The notes below the pieces were generated by a model, which was not told where the DNA came from, ran no database searches, and saw nothing but the letters and a program-made list of their open reading frames with translations. The translations under genes and the position numbers were made by a program. Positions 30,640-44,150 of a stretch of 64,000 nt of DNA are shown here, one piece after another. Every line of letters begins with the position of its first letter. The first letter of the stretch is position 1. Source of the DNA: Hydractinia symbiolongicarpus (Eukaryota > Cnidaria > Hydrozoa > Anthoathecata > Hydractiniidae); assembly GCF_029227915.1 (NCBI RefSeq), contig NC_079882.1, positions 2,792,001-2,856,000 on the forward strand, written 5' to 3'.

Positions 30640-33600
30640 ACATGAAGATGAAACTTTCACATATGCATTAATGGCTCAAAATGTTCCTCTAGTGGAGTAC
30701 GTTCAATCCATACACAAGAGAAATTGTTTGTGCAATATGGCTGGAAAAATGGGTAGGGGGGGGGGGCAGTATAATCTAAGCGGCGTAGAATATTCTGCCC
30801 CCTTACAATATTCTGCCCCCCCTGTAAATTACATGAAGATGAAACTTTCACATATCTACTAATGGCTCAAAATGTTCCTCAAGTAGAGTACGTTCAATCC
30901 ATACACAAAAGAAATTGTTTGTGCAATAAGCCTGGAAAAACGGCTAGGCGGGGGCAGTATATTCTAAGCGGGGTAGAACATTCTGCCCCCTTAGAATATT
31001 CTGCCCCCCCGTGTAAATTACATGAAGATGAAACTTTCACATATCCGCTAATGGCTCAAAATGTTCCTCTAGTGGAGTACGTTCAATCCATACACAAAAG
31101 AAATTGTTTGTGCAATATGGCTGGAAAAACGGCTAGGGGGGGCAGTATATTCTAAGCGGCGTAGAATATTCTGCCCCCTTAGAATATTCTGCCCCCCTGT
31201 AAATTACATGAAGATGAAACTTTCACATATCCACTAATGGCTCAAAATGTTCCTCTAGTGGAGTACTTTCAATCCATACACAAAAGAATCTGTTTGTGCA
31301 ATATGGCTGGAAAAACGGCTAGGGGGGCAGTATATTCTAAGCGGCGTAGAATATTCTGCCCCCTTAAAATATTCTGCCCTCCCTGTAAATTACATGAAGA
31401 TGAAACTTTCATTTATCCACTAATGGCTCAAAATGTTCCTCAAGTGGAGTACGTTCAATCCATACACAAAAGAAGTTGTTTGTGCAATATGGCTGGAAAA
31501 ACGGTTAGGGGGGGCAGTATATTCTAAGCGGCGTAGAATATTCTGCCCCCATAGAATATTCTGCCCCCTGTAAATTACATGAAGATGAAACTTTCACATA
31601 TCCACTAATGGCTCAAAATGTTCCTCTAGTAGAGTACTTTCAATCGATACACAAAAGAATTTGTTTGTGCAATATGGCTGGAAAAACGGCTAGGGGGGGC
31701 AGTATATTCTAAGCGGCGTAGAATATTCTGCCCCTTAGAATGTTCTACCCCCCCTGTAAATTACATGAAGATGAAACTTTCACATATCCACTAATGGCTC
31801 AAAATGTTCCTCTAGTGGAGTACGTTCAATCCATACACAAAAGAAATTGTTTGTGCAATATACCTGGAAAAACGGCTAGGCGGGGCAGTATATTCTAAGC
31901 GGCGTAAAATATTCTGCCCCATTAGAATATTGCGCCCCCCTGTAAATTACATGAAGATGAAACTTTCACATATGCACTAATGGCTCAAAATGTTCCTCTA
32001 GTGGAGTACGTTCAATCCATACACAAGAGAAATTGTTAGTGCAATATGGCTGGAAAAACGGGTAGGGGGGGGGGGGCAGTATATTCTAAGCAGCGTAGAA
32101 TATTCTGCCCCCTTAGAATATTCTGCCCCCCCTGTAAGTTACATGAAGATGAAACTTCCACATATCTACTAATGGCTTAAAATGTTCCTCAAGTGGAGTA
32201 CGTTCAATCCATACACAAAAGAAATTGTTTGTGCAATATGCCTGGAAAAACGGCTAGGTGGGGCAGTTTATTCTAAGCGGCGTAGAATATTCTGCCCCCT
32301 TAGAATATTCTACCCCCCCTGTAAATTACATGAAGATGAAACTTTCACATATCCACTAATGGCTCAAAATGTTCCTCTAGTGGAGTACGTTCAATCCATA
32401 CACAAAAGAAATTGTTTGTGCAATATGTCTGGAAAAACGGCTAGGGGGGCAGTATATTCTAAGCGGCGTAGAATATTCTGCCCCCTTAGAATATTCTGCC
32501 CCCCCCTGTAAATTACATGAAGATGAATCTTTCACATATGCCCTAATGGCTCAAAATGTTCCTCTAGTGGAGTACGTTCAATCCATACACAAAAGAAATT
32601 GTTTGTGCAATATGGCTGGAAAAACGGCTAGGGGGGCAGTATATTCTAAGCGGCGTAGAATATTCTGCCCCCTTAGAATATTGCACCCCCTGTAAATTAC
32701 ATGAAGATGAAACTTTCACATATGCACTAATGGCTCAAAATGTTCCTCTAGTGGAGTACGTTCAATCCATACACAAGAGAAATTGTTAGTGCAATATGGC
32801 TGGAAAAACGGGTAGGGGGGGGCAGTATATTCTAAGCGGCGTAGAATATTCTGCCCCCTTAGAATATTCTGCCCCCCCCTGTAAATTACATGAAGATGAA
32901 ACTTCCACATATCTACTAATGGCTCAAAATGTTCCTCAAGTGGAGTACGTTCAATCCATACACAAAAGAAATTGTTTGTGCAATATGCCTGGAAAAACGG
33001 CTAGGTGGGGCAGTTTATTCTAAGCGGCGTAGAATATTCTGCCCCCTTAGAATATTCTGCCCCCCCTGTAAATTACATGAAGATGAAACTTTCACATATC
33101 CACTAATGGCTCAAAATGTTCCTCTAGTGGAGTACGTTCAATCCATACACAAAAGAAATTGTTTGTGCAATATGCCTGGAAAAACGGCTAGGGGGGCAGT
33201 ATATTCTAAGCGGGGTAGAATATTCTGCCCCCTTAGAATATTCTGCCCCCCCCGTGCAAATTACATGAAGATGAAACTTTCACATATGCACTAATGGCTC
33301 AAAATGTTCCTCTAGTGGAGTACGTTCAATCCATACACAAAAGAAATTGTTTATGCAATATGGCTGGAAAAACGGCTAGGGGGGGCAGTATATTCTAAGC
33401 GGCGTAGAATATTCTGCCCCCTTAGAATATTCTGCCCCCCTGTAAATTACATGAAGATGAAACTTTCACATATCCACTAATGGCTCAAAATGTTCCTCTA
33501 GTGGAGTACTTTCAATCCTTACACAAAAGAATCTGTTTGTGCAATATGGCTGGAAAAACGGCTAGGGGGGGCAGTATATTCTAAGCGGCGTAGAATATTC

Positions 33601-33860
33601 TGCCCCCTTAAAATATTCTGCCCCCCCTGTAAATTACATGAAGATAAAACTTTCACTTATCCACTAATGGCTCAAAATGTTCCTCTAGTGGAGTACGTTC
33701 AATCCATACACAAAAGAAATTGTTTGTGCAATATACGTGGAAAAACGGCTAGGGGGGCAGTATATTCTAAGCGGCGTAGAATATTCTGCCCCCTTAGAAT
33801 ATTGTGCCCCCCCCTGTAAATAACATGAAGATGAAACTTTCACATATGCATTAATGGCTC
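30640..33860 (+). repeat. Multi-monomer block duplicated at 35,130-38,150
   Basis: The order of monomer variants here is repeated about 4,490 bp downstream; for example the frames at 31,237 and 35,728 are 96 codons each and nearly identical. From about 31,600 the offset falls to about 4,300, so one monomer was lost from the second copy (or gained in the first). Confidence 0.8.
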
Positions 33861-36800
33861 AAAATGTTCCTCTAGTGGAGTACGTTCAATCCATACACAA
33901 GAGAAATTGTTTGTGCAATATGGCTGGAAAAACGGCTAGGGGGGGCAGTATATTCTAAGCGGCGTAGAATATTCTGCCCCCTTAGAATATTCTGCCCCCC
34001 CGTGTAAATTACATGAAGATGAAACTTTCACATATCCGCTAATGGCTCAAAATGTTCCTCTAGTGGAGTACGTTCAATCCATACACAAATGAAATTGTTT
34101 GTGCAACGTGCCTGGGAAAACAGCCAGGGGGCAATATATTGTAGGCGGCGTAGATTATTCTCCACCCTTAGAATATTCTGCCCCCCTGTAAATTACATGA
34201 AGATGAAACTTTCACATATCTACTAATGCCTCAAAATGTTCGTCAAGTGGAGTACGTTCAATCCATACACAAAAGAAGTTGTTTGTGCAATATGGCTGGA
34301 AAAACGGTTAGGGGGGGCAGTATATTCTAAGCGGCGTAGAATATTCTGCCCCCATAGAATGTTCTGCCCCCCCTGTAAATTACATGAAGATGAAACTTTC
34401 ACATATTCACTAATGGCTCAAAATGTTCCTCTAGTGGAGTACGTTCAATCCATACACAAAAGAAATTGTTTGTGCAATATACCTGGAAAAACGGCTAGGC
34501 GGGGCAGTATATTCTAAGCGGCGTAAAATATTCTGCCCCCTTAGAATATTGCGCCCCCCTGTAAATTACATGAAGATGAAACTTCCACATATCTACTAAT
34601 GGCTCAAAATGTTCCTCAAGTGGAGTACGTTCAATCCATACACAAAAGAAATTGTTTGTGCAATATACCTGGAAAAACGGCTAGGCGGGGCAGTATATTC
34701 TAAGCGGCGTAGAATATTCTGCCCCCTTAGAATATTGCGCCCCCCTGTAAATTACATGAAGATGAAACTTCCACATATCTACTAATGGCTCAAAATGTTC
34801 CTCAAGTGGAGTACGTTCAATCCATACACAAAAGAAATTGTTTGTGCAATATGCCTGGAAAAACGGCTAGGTGGGGCAGTTTATTCTAAGCGGCGTAGAA
34901 TATTCTGCCCCCTTAGAATATTCTGCCCCCCCTGTAAATTACATGAAGATGAAACTTTCAAATATCCACTAATGGCTCAAAATGTTCCTCTAGTGGAGTA
35001 CGTTCAATCCATACACAAAAGAAATTGTTTGTGCAATATACGTGGAAAAACGGCTAGGGGGGCAGTATATTCTAAGCGGCGTAGAATATTCTGCCCCCTT
35101 AGAATATTGTGCCCCCCCCTGTAAATAACATGAAGATGAAACTTTCACATATGCATTAATGGCTCAAAATGTTCCTCTAGTGGAGTACGTTCAATCCATA
35201 CACAAGAGAAATTGTTTGTGCAATATGGCTGGAAAAATGGGTAGGGGGGGGGGCAGTATAATCTAAGCGGCGTAGAATATTCTGCCCCCTTACAATATTC
35301 TGCCCCCCCCTGTAAATTACATGAAGATGAAACTTTCACATATCTACTAATGGCTCAAAATGTTCCTCAAGTAGAGTACGTTCAATCCATACACAAAAGA
35401 AATTGTTTGTGCAATAAGCCTGGAAAAACGGCTAGGGGGGGGGGCAGTATATTCTAAGCGGGGTAGAATATTCTGCCCCCTTAGAATATTCTGCCCCCCC
35501 GTGTAAATTACATGAAGATGAAACTTTCACATATCCGCTAATGGCTCAAAATGTTCCTCTAGTGGAGTACGTTCAATCCATACACAAAAGAAATTGTTTG
35601 TGCAATATGGCTGGAAAAACGGCTAGGGGGGGGCAGTATATTCTAAGCGGCGTAGAATATTCTGCCCCCTTAGAATATTCTGCCCCCCTGTAAATTACAT
35701 GAAGATGAAACTTTCACATATCCACTAATGGCTCAAAATGTTCCTCTAGTGGAGTACTTTCAATCCATACACAAAAGAATCTGTTTGTGCAATATGGCTG
35801 GAAAAACGGCTAGGGGGGCAGTATATTCTAAGCGGCGTAGAATATTCTGCCCCCTTAAAATATTCTGCCCCCCCTGTAAATTACATGAAGATGAAACTTT
35901 CACTTATCCACTAATGGCTCAAAATGTTCCTCAAGTGGAGTACGTTCAATCCATACACAAAAGAAGTTGTTTGTGCAATATGGCTGGAAAAACGGTTAGG
36001 GGGGGCAGTATATTCTAAGCGGCGTAGAATATTCTGCCCCCATAGAATATTCTGCCCCCTGTAAATTACATGAAGATGAAACTTTCACATATCCACTAAT
36101 GGCTCAAAATGTTCCTCTAGTGGAGTACGTTCAATCCATACACAAAAGAAATTGTTTGTGCAATATACCTGGAAAAACGGCTAGGCGGGGCAGTATATTC
36201 TAAGCGGCGTAAAATATTCTGCCCCATTAGAATATTGCGCCCCCCTGTAAATTACATGAAGATGAAACTTTCACATATGCACTAATGGCTCAAAATGTTC
36301 CTCTAGTGGAGTACGTTCAATCCATACACAAGAGAAATTGTTACTGCAATATGGCTGGAAAAACGGGTAGGGGGGGGGGCAGTATATTCTAAGCGGCGTA
36401 GAATATTCTGCCCCCTTAGAATATTCTGCCCCCCCTGTAAATTACATGAAGATGAAACTTCCACATATCTACTAATGGCTCAAAATGTTCCTCAAGTGGA
36501 GTACGTTCAATCCATACACAAAAGAAATTGTTTGTGCAATATGCCTGGAAAAACGGCTAGGTGGGGCAGTTTATTCTAAGCGGCGTAGAATATTCTGCCC
36601 CCTTAGAATATTCTGCCCCCCCTGTAAATTACATGAAGATGAATCTTTCACATATCCACTAATGGCTCAAAATGTTCCTCTAGTGGAGTACGTTCAATCC
36701 ATACACAAAAGAAATTGTTTGTGCAATATGTCTGGAAAAACGGCTAGGGGGGCAGTATATTCTAAGCGGCGTAGAACATTCTGCCCCCTTAGAATATTCT

Positions 36801-39239
36801 GCCCCCCCTGTAAATTACATGAAGATGAATCTTTCACATATGCCCTAATGGCTCAAAATGTTCCTCTAGTGGAGTACGTTCAATCCATACACAAAAGAAA
36901 TTGTTTGTGCAATATGGCTGGAAAAACGGCTAGGGGGGCAGTATATTCTAAGCGGCGTAGAATATTCTGCCCCCTTAGAATATTGCGCCCCCCTGTAAAT
37001 TACATGAAGATGAAACTTTTACATATGCACTAATGACTCAAAATGTTCCTCTAGTGGAGTACGTTCAATCCATACACAAGAGAAATTGTTAGTACAATAT
37101 GGCTGGAAAAACGGGTAGGGGGGGGCAGTATATTCTAAGCGGCGTAGAATATTCTGCCCCCTTAGAATATTCTGCCCCCCCTGTAAATTACATGAAGATG
37201 AAACTTCCACATATCTACTAATGGCTCAAAATGTTCCTCAAGTGGAGTACGTTCAATCCATACACAAAAGAAATTGTTTGTGCAAAATGCCTGGAAAAAC
37301 GGCTAGGTGAGGCAGTTTATTCTAAGCGGCGTAGAATATTCTGCCCCCTTAGAATATTCTGCCCCCCCTGTAAATTACATGAAGATGAAACTTTCACATA
37401 TCCACTAATGGCTCAAAATGTTCCTCTAGTGGAGTACGTTCAATCCATACACAAAAGAAATTGTTTGTGCAATATGCCTGGAAAAACGGCTAGGGGGGCA
37501 GTATATTCTAAGCGGGGTAGAATATTCTGCCCCCTTAGAATATTCTGCCCCCCCCGTGCAAATTACATGAAGATGAAACTTTCACATATGCACTAATGGC
37601 TCAAAATGTTCCTCTAGTGGAGTACGTTCAATCCATACACAAAAGAAATTGTTTATGCAATATGGCTGGAAAAACGGCTAGGGGGGGCAGTATATTCTAA
37701 GCGGCGTAGAATATTCTGCCCCCTTAGAATATTCTGCCCCTCTGTAAATTACATGAAGATGAAACTTTCACATATCCACTAATGGCTCAAAATGTTCCTC
37801 TAGTGGAGTACTTTCAATCCTTACACAAAAGAATCTGTTTGTGCAATATGGCTGGAAAAACGGCTAGGGGGGGCAGTATATTCTAAGCGGCGTAGAATAT
37901 TCTGCCCCCTTAAAATATTCTGCCCCCCCTGTAAATTACATGAAGATGAAACTTTCACTTATCCACTAATGGCTCAAAATGTTCCTCTAGTGGAGTACGT
38001 TCAATCCATACACAAAAGAAATTGTTTGTGCAATATACGTGGAAAAACGGCTAGGGGGGCAGTATATTCTAAGCGGCGTAGAATATTCTGCCCCCTTAGA
38101 ATATTGTGCCCCCCCTGTAAATAACATGAAGATGAAACTTTCACATATGCATTAATGGCTCAAAATGTTCCTCTAGTGGAGTACGTTCAATCCATACACA
38201 AGAGAAATTGTTTGTGCAATATGGCTGGAAAAATGGGTAGGGGGGGGGGGCAGTATAATCTAAGCGGCGTAGAATATTTTGCCCCCTTAGAATATTCTGC
38301 CCCCCCCTGTAAATTACATGAAGATGAAACTTTCACATATCTACTAATGGCTCAAAATGTTCCTCAAGTAGAGTACGTTCAATCCATACACAAAAGAAAT
38401 TGTTTGTGCAATAAGCCTGGAAAAACGGCTAGGGGGGCAGTATATTCTAAGCGGGGTAGAATATTCTGCCCCCTTAGAATATTCTGCCCCCCCGTGTAAA
38501 TTACATGAAGATGAAACTTTCACATATCCGCTAATGGCTCAAAATGTTCCTCTAGTGGAGTACGTTCAATCCATACACAAAAGAAATTGTTTGTGCAATA
38601 TGGCTGGAAAAACGGCTAGGGGGGGCAGTATATTCTAAGTGGCGTAGAATATTCTGCCCCCTTAGAATATTCTGCCCCCCTGTAAATTACATGAAGATGA
38701 AACTTTCACATATCCACTAATGGCTCAAAATGTTCCTCTAGTGGAGTACTTTCAATCCATACACAAAAGAATCTGTTTGTGCAATATGGCTGGAAAAACG
38801 GCTAGGGGGGGCAGTATATTCTAAGCGGCGTAGAATATTCTGCCCCCTTAAAATATTCTGCCCCCCCCCCTGTAAATTACATGAAGATGAAACTTTCACT
38901 TATCCACTAATGGCTCAAAATGTTCCTCTAGTGGAGTACGTTCAATCCATACACAAAAGAAATTGTTTGTGCAATATACGTGGAAAAACGGCTAGGGGGG
39001 CAGTATATTCTAAGCGGCGTAGAATATTCTGCCCCCTTAGAATATTGTGCCCCCCCCTGTAAATAACATGAAGATGAAACTTTCACATATGCATTAATGG
39101 CTCAAAATGTTCCTCTAGTGGAGTACGTTCAATCCATACACAAGAAAAATTGTTTGTGCAATATGGCTGGAAAAATGGGTAGGGAGGGGGGGTGGGCAGT
39201 ATAATCTAAGCGGCGTAGAATATTCTGCCCCCATAGAAT

Positions 39240-41490
39240 GTTCTGCCCCCCCTGTAAATTACATGAAGATGAAACTTTCACATATCCACTAATGGCTCAA
39301 AATGTTCCTCTAGTGGAGTACGTTCAATCCATACACAAAAGAAATTGTTTGTGCAATATACCTGGAAAAACGGCTAGGCGGGGCAGTATATTCTAAGCGG
39401 CGTAGAATATTCTGCCCCCTTAGAATATTGCGCCCCCCTGTAAATTACATGAAGATGAAACTTCCACATATCTACTAATGGCTCAAAATGTTCCTCAAGT
39501 GGAGTACGTTCAATCCATACACAAAAGAAATTGTTTGTGCAATATACCTGGAAAAACGGCTAGGCGGGGCAGTATATTCTAAGCGGCGTAGAATATTCTG
39601 CCCCCTTAGAATATTGCGTCCCCCTGTAAATTACATGAAGATGAAACTTCCACATATCTACTAATGGCTCAAAATGTTCCTCAAGTGGAGTACGTTCAAT
39701 CCATACACAAAAGAAATTGTTTGTGCAATATGCCTGGAAAAACGGCTAGGTGGGGCAGTTTATTCTAAGCGGCGTAGAATATTCTGCCCCCTTAGAATAT
39801 TCTGCCCCCCCTGTAAATTACATGAAGATGAAACTTTCACATATCCACTAATGGCTCAAAATGTTCCTCTAGTGGAGTACGTTCAATCCATACACAAAAG
39901 AAATTGTTTGTGCAATATGCCTGGAAAAACGGCTAGGGGGGCAGTATATTCTAAGCGGGGTAGAATATTCTGCCCCCTTAGAATATTCTAGCCCCTGTAA
40001 ATTACATGAAGATGAAACTTTCACATATCCACTAATGGCTCAAAATGTTCCTCTAGTGGAGTACTTTCAATCCATACACAAAAGAATTTGTTTGTGCAAT
40101 ATGGCTGGAAAAACGGCTAGGGGGGCAGTATATTCTAAGCGGCGTAGAATATTCTGCCCCTTAGAATGTTCTGCCCCCCCTGTAAATTACATGAAGATGA
40201 AACTTTCACATATCCACTAATGGCTCAAAATGTTCCTCTAGTGGAATACGTTCAATCCATACACAAAAGAAATTGTTTGTGCAATATACCTGGAAAAACA
40301 GGTAGGGGGGGGGGGGGCAGTATATTCTAAGCGGCGTAGAATATTCTGCCCCCTTAGAATATTCTGCCCCCCCTGTAAATTACATGAAGATGAAACTTCC
40401 ACATATCTACTAATGGCTCAAAATGTTCCTCAAGTGAAGTACGTTCAATCCATACACAAAAGAAATTGTTTGTGCAATATGCCTGGAAAAACGGCTAGGT
40501 GGGGCAGTTTATTCTAAGCGGCGTAGAATATTCTGCCCCCTAAGAATATTCTGCCCCCCCTGTAAATTACATGAAGATGAAACTTTCACATATCCACTAA
40601 TGGCTCAAAATGTTCCTCTAGTGGAGTACGTTCAATCCATACACAAAAGAAATTGTTTGTGCAATATGCCTGGAAAAACGGCTAGGGGGGCAGTATATTC
40701 TAAGCGGGGTAGAATATTCTGCCCCCTTAGAATATTCTGCCCCCCCGTGCAAATTACATGAAAATGAAACTCTCACATATGCACTAATGGCTCAAAATGT
40801 TCCTCTAGTGGAGTACGTTCAATCCATACACAAAAGAAATTGTTTATGCAATATGGCTGGAAAAACGGCTAGGGGGGGCAGTATATTCTAAGCGGCGTAG
40901 AATATTCTGCCCCCTTAGAATATTCTGCCCCCCTGTAAATTACATGAAGATGAAACTTTCACATATCCACTAATGGCTCAAAATGTTCCTCTAGTGGAGT
41001 ACTTTCAATCCATACACAAAAGAATCTGTTTGTACAATATGGCTGGAAAAACGGCTAGGGGGGGCAGTATATTCTAAGCGGCGTAGAATATTCTGCCCCC
41101 TTAAAATATTCTGCCCCCCCTGTAAATTACATGAAGATGAAACTTTCACTTATCCACTAATGGCTCAAAATGTTCCTCTAGTGGAGTACGTTCAATCCAT
41201 ACACAAAAGAAATTGTTTGTGCAATATACGTGGAAAAACGGCTAGGGGGGCAGTATATTCTAAGCGGCGTAGAATATTCTGCCCCCTTAGAATATTCTGC
41301 CCCCCCCCCCTGTAAATTACATGAAGATGAAACTTTCACATATGCATTAATGGCTCAAAATGTTCCTCTAGTGGAGTACGTTCAATCCATACACAAGAGA
41401 AATTGTTTGTGCAATATGGCTGGAAAAATGGGTAGGGGGGGGGGCAGTATAATCTAAGCGGCGTAGAATATTCTGCCCCCTTAGAATATT
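39240..41490 (+). repeat. Block of about 12 monomers duplicated at 46,925-49,170
   Basis: The two blocks keep the same order of rare variants at an offset of about 7,684 bp, including TTCTAGCCCCTG (39,986 and 47,670) and a CCCCCTAAGAATATT change (about 40,537 and 48,220). Differences are mainly in G/C run length. Confidence 0.85.
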
Positions 41491-41520
41491 CTGCCCCCCC
41501 CCTGTAAATTACATGAAGAT

Positions 41521-44150
41521 GAAACTTTCACATATCTACTAATGGCTCAAAATGTTCCTCAAGTGGAGTACGTTCAATTTATACCCAAAAGAATTTGTTT
41601 GTGCAATAAGCCTGGAAAAACGGCTAGGGGGGGGGGCAGTATATTCTAAGCGGGGTAGAATATTCTGCCCCCTTAGAATATTCTGCCCCCCCCGTGTAAA
41701 TTACATGAAGATGAAATTTTCACATATCCGCTAATGGCTCAAAATGTTCCTCTAGTGGAGTACGTTCAATCCATACACAAAAGAAATTGTTTGTGCAACG
41801 TGCCTGGGAAAACAGCCAGGGGGCAATATATTGTAGGCGGCGTAGATTATTCTCCACCCTTAGAATATTCTGCCCCCTGTAAATTACATGAAGATGAAAC
41901 TTTCACATATCTACTAATGCCTCAAAATGTTCCTCAAGTGGAGTACGTTCAATCCATACACAAAAGAAATTGTTTGTGCAATATGCTTGGAAAAACGGCT
42001 AGGGGGGGGCAGTATATTCTAAGCGGGGTAGAATATTCTGCCCCCTTAGAATATTCTGCCCCCCCCCCCCCGTGTAAATTACATGAAGATGAAACTTTCA
42101 CATATCCACTAATGGCTCAAAATGTTTCTCTAGTGGAGTACGTTCAATCCATACACAAAAGAAATTGTTTGTGCAACGTGCCTGGGAAAACAGCCAGGGG
42201 GCAATATATTCTAGGCGGCGTTGATTATTCTCCACCCTTAGAATATTTTGCCCCCCTGTAAATTACATGAAGATGAAACTTTCACATATCCACTGATGGC
42301 TCAAAATCTTCCTCTAGTAGAGTACTTTCAATCCATACACAAAAGAAATTGTTTGTGCAATATGGCTGGAAAAACGGCTAGGGGGGGGGCAGTATATTCT
42401 AAGCGGCGTAGAATATTCTGCCCACATAGAATATTCTGCCCCCCTGTAAATTACATGAAGATGAAACTTTCACATATCCACTAATGGCTCAAAATGTTCC
42501 TCTAGAGGAGTACGTTCAATCCATACACAAAAGAAATTGTTTGTGCAATATGCCTGGAAAAACGGCTAGGGGGGCAGTATATTCTAAGCGGGGTAGAATA
42601 TTCTGCCCCCTTAGAATATTCTGCCCCCCCGTGCAAATTACATGAAGATGAAACTTTCACATATGCACTAATGGCTCAAAATGTTCCTCTAGTGAAGTAC
42701 GTTCAATCCATACACAAAAGAAATTGTTTATGCAATATGGCTGGAAAAACGGGTAGGGGGGGCAGTATATTCTAAGCTGCGTAGAATATTCTGCCCCCTT
42801 AGAATATTCTGCCCCCCTGTAAATTACATGAAGATGAAACTTTCACATATCTACTAATGGCTCAAAATGTTCCTCAAGTGGAGTACGTTCAATTTATACC
42901 CAAAAGAATTTGTTTGTGCAATAAGCCTGGAAAAACGGCTAGGGGGGGGGGGCAGTATATTCTAAGCGGGGTAGAATATTCTGCCCCCTTAGAATATTCT
43001 GCCCCCCCGTGTAAATTACATGAAGATGAAATTTTCACATATCCGCTAATGGCTCAAAATGTTCCTCTAGTGGAGTACGTTCAATCCATACACAAAAGAA
43101 ATTGTTTGTGCAACGTGCCTGGGAAAACAGCCAGGGGGCAATATATTGTAGGCGGCGTAGATTATTCTCCACCCTTAGAATATTCTGCCCCCTGTAAATT
43201 ACATGAAGATGAAACTTTCACATATCTACTAATGCCTCAAAATGTTCCTCAAGTGGAGTACGTTCAATCCATACACAAAAGAAATTGTTTGTGCAATATG
43301 CTTGGAAAAACGGCTAGGGGGGGGCAGTATATTCTAAGCGGGGTAGAATATTCTGCCCCCTTAGAATATTCTGCCCCCCCCCCCGTGTAAATTACATGAA
43401 GATGAAACTTTCACATATCCACTAATGGCTCAAAATGTTTCTCTAGTGGAGTACGTTCAATCCATACACAAAAGAAATTGTTTGTGCAACGTGCCTGGGA
43501 AAACAGCCAGGGGGCAATATATTCTAGGCGGCGTTGATTATTCTCCACCCTTAGAATATTTTGCCCCCCTGTAAATTACATGAAGATGAAACTTTCACAT
43601 ATCCACTGATGGCTCAAAATCTTCCTCTAGTAGAGTACTTTCAATCCATACACAAAAGAAATTGTTTGTGCAATATGGCTGGAAAAACGGCTAGGGGGGG
43701 GGCAGTATATTCTAAGCGGCGTAGAATATTCTGCCCACATAGAATATTCTGCCCCCCTGTAAATTACATGAAGATGAAACTTTCACATATCCACTAATGG
43801 CTCAAAATGTTCCTCTAGAGGAGTACGTTCAATCCATACACAAAAGAAATTGTTTGTGCAATATGCCTGGAAAAACGGCTAGGGGGGCAGTATATTCTAA
43901 GCGGGGTAGAATATTCTGCCCCCTTAGAATATTCTGCCCCCCCGTGCAAATTACATGAAGATGAAACTTTCACATATGCACTAATGGCTCAAAATGTTCC
44001 TCTAGTGAAGTACGTTCAATCCATACACAAAAGAAATTGTTTATGCAATATGGCTGGAAAAACGGGTAGGGGGGGCAGTATATTCTAAGCTGCGTAGAAT
44101 ATTCTGCCCCCTTAGAATATTCTGCCCCCCTGTAAATTACATGAAGATGA
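41521..44150 (+). repeat. Tandem duplication of a seven-monomer block (period about 1,313 bp), third copy near 49,965
   Basis: Rare markers such as CAATTTATACCCAAAAG (41,574, 42,889 and 50,022) and CTGCCCACATAGAATATT recur with the same spacing. The 78-codon frames at 42,248 and 43,561 translate identically. A third copy of about six monomers begins near 49,965. This is a local higher-order repeat unit and looks recent. Confidence 0.88.
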
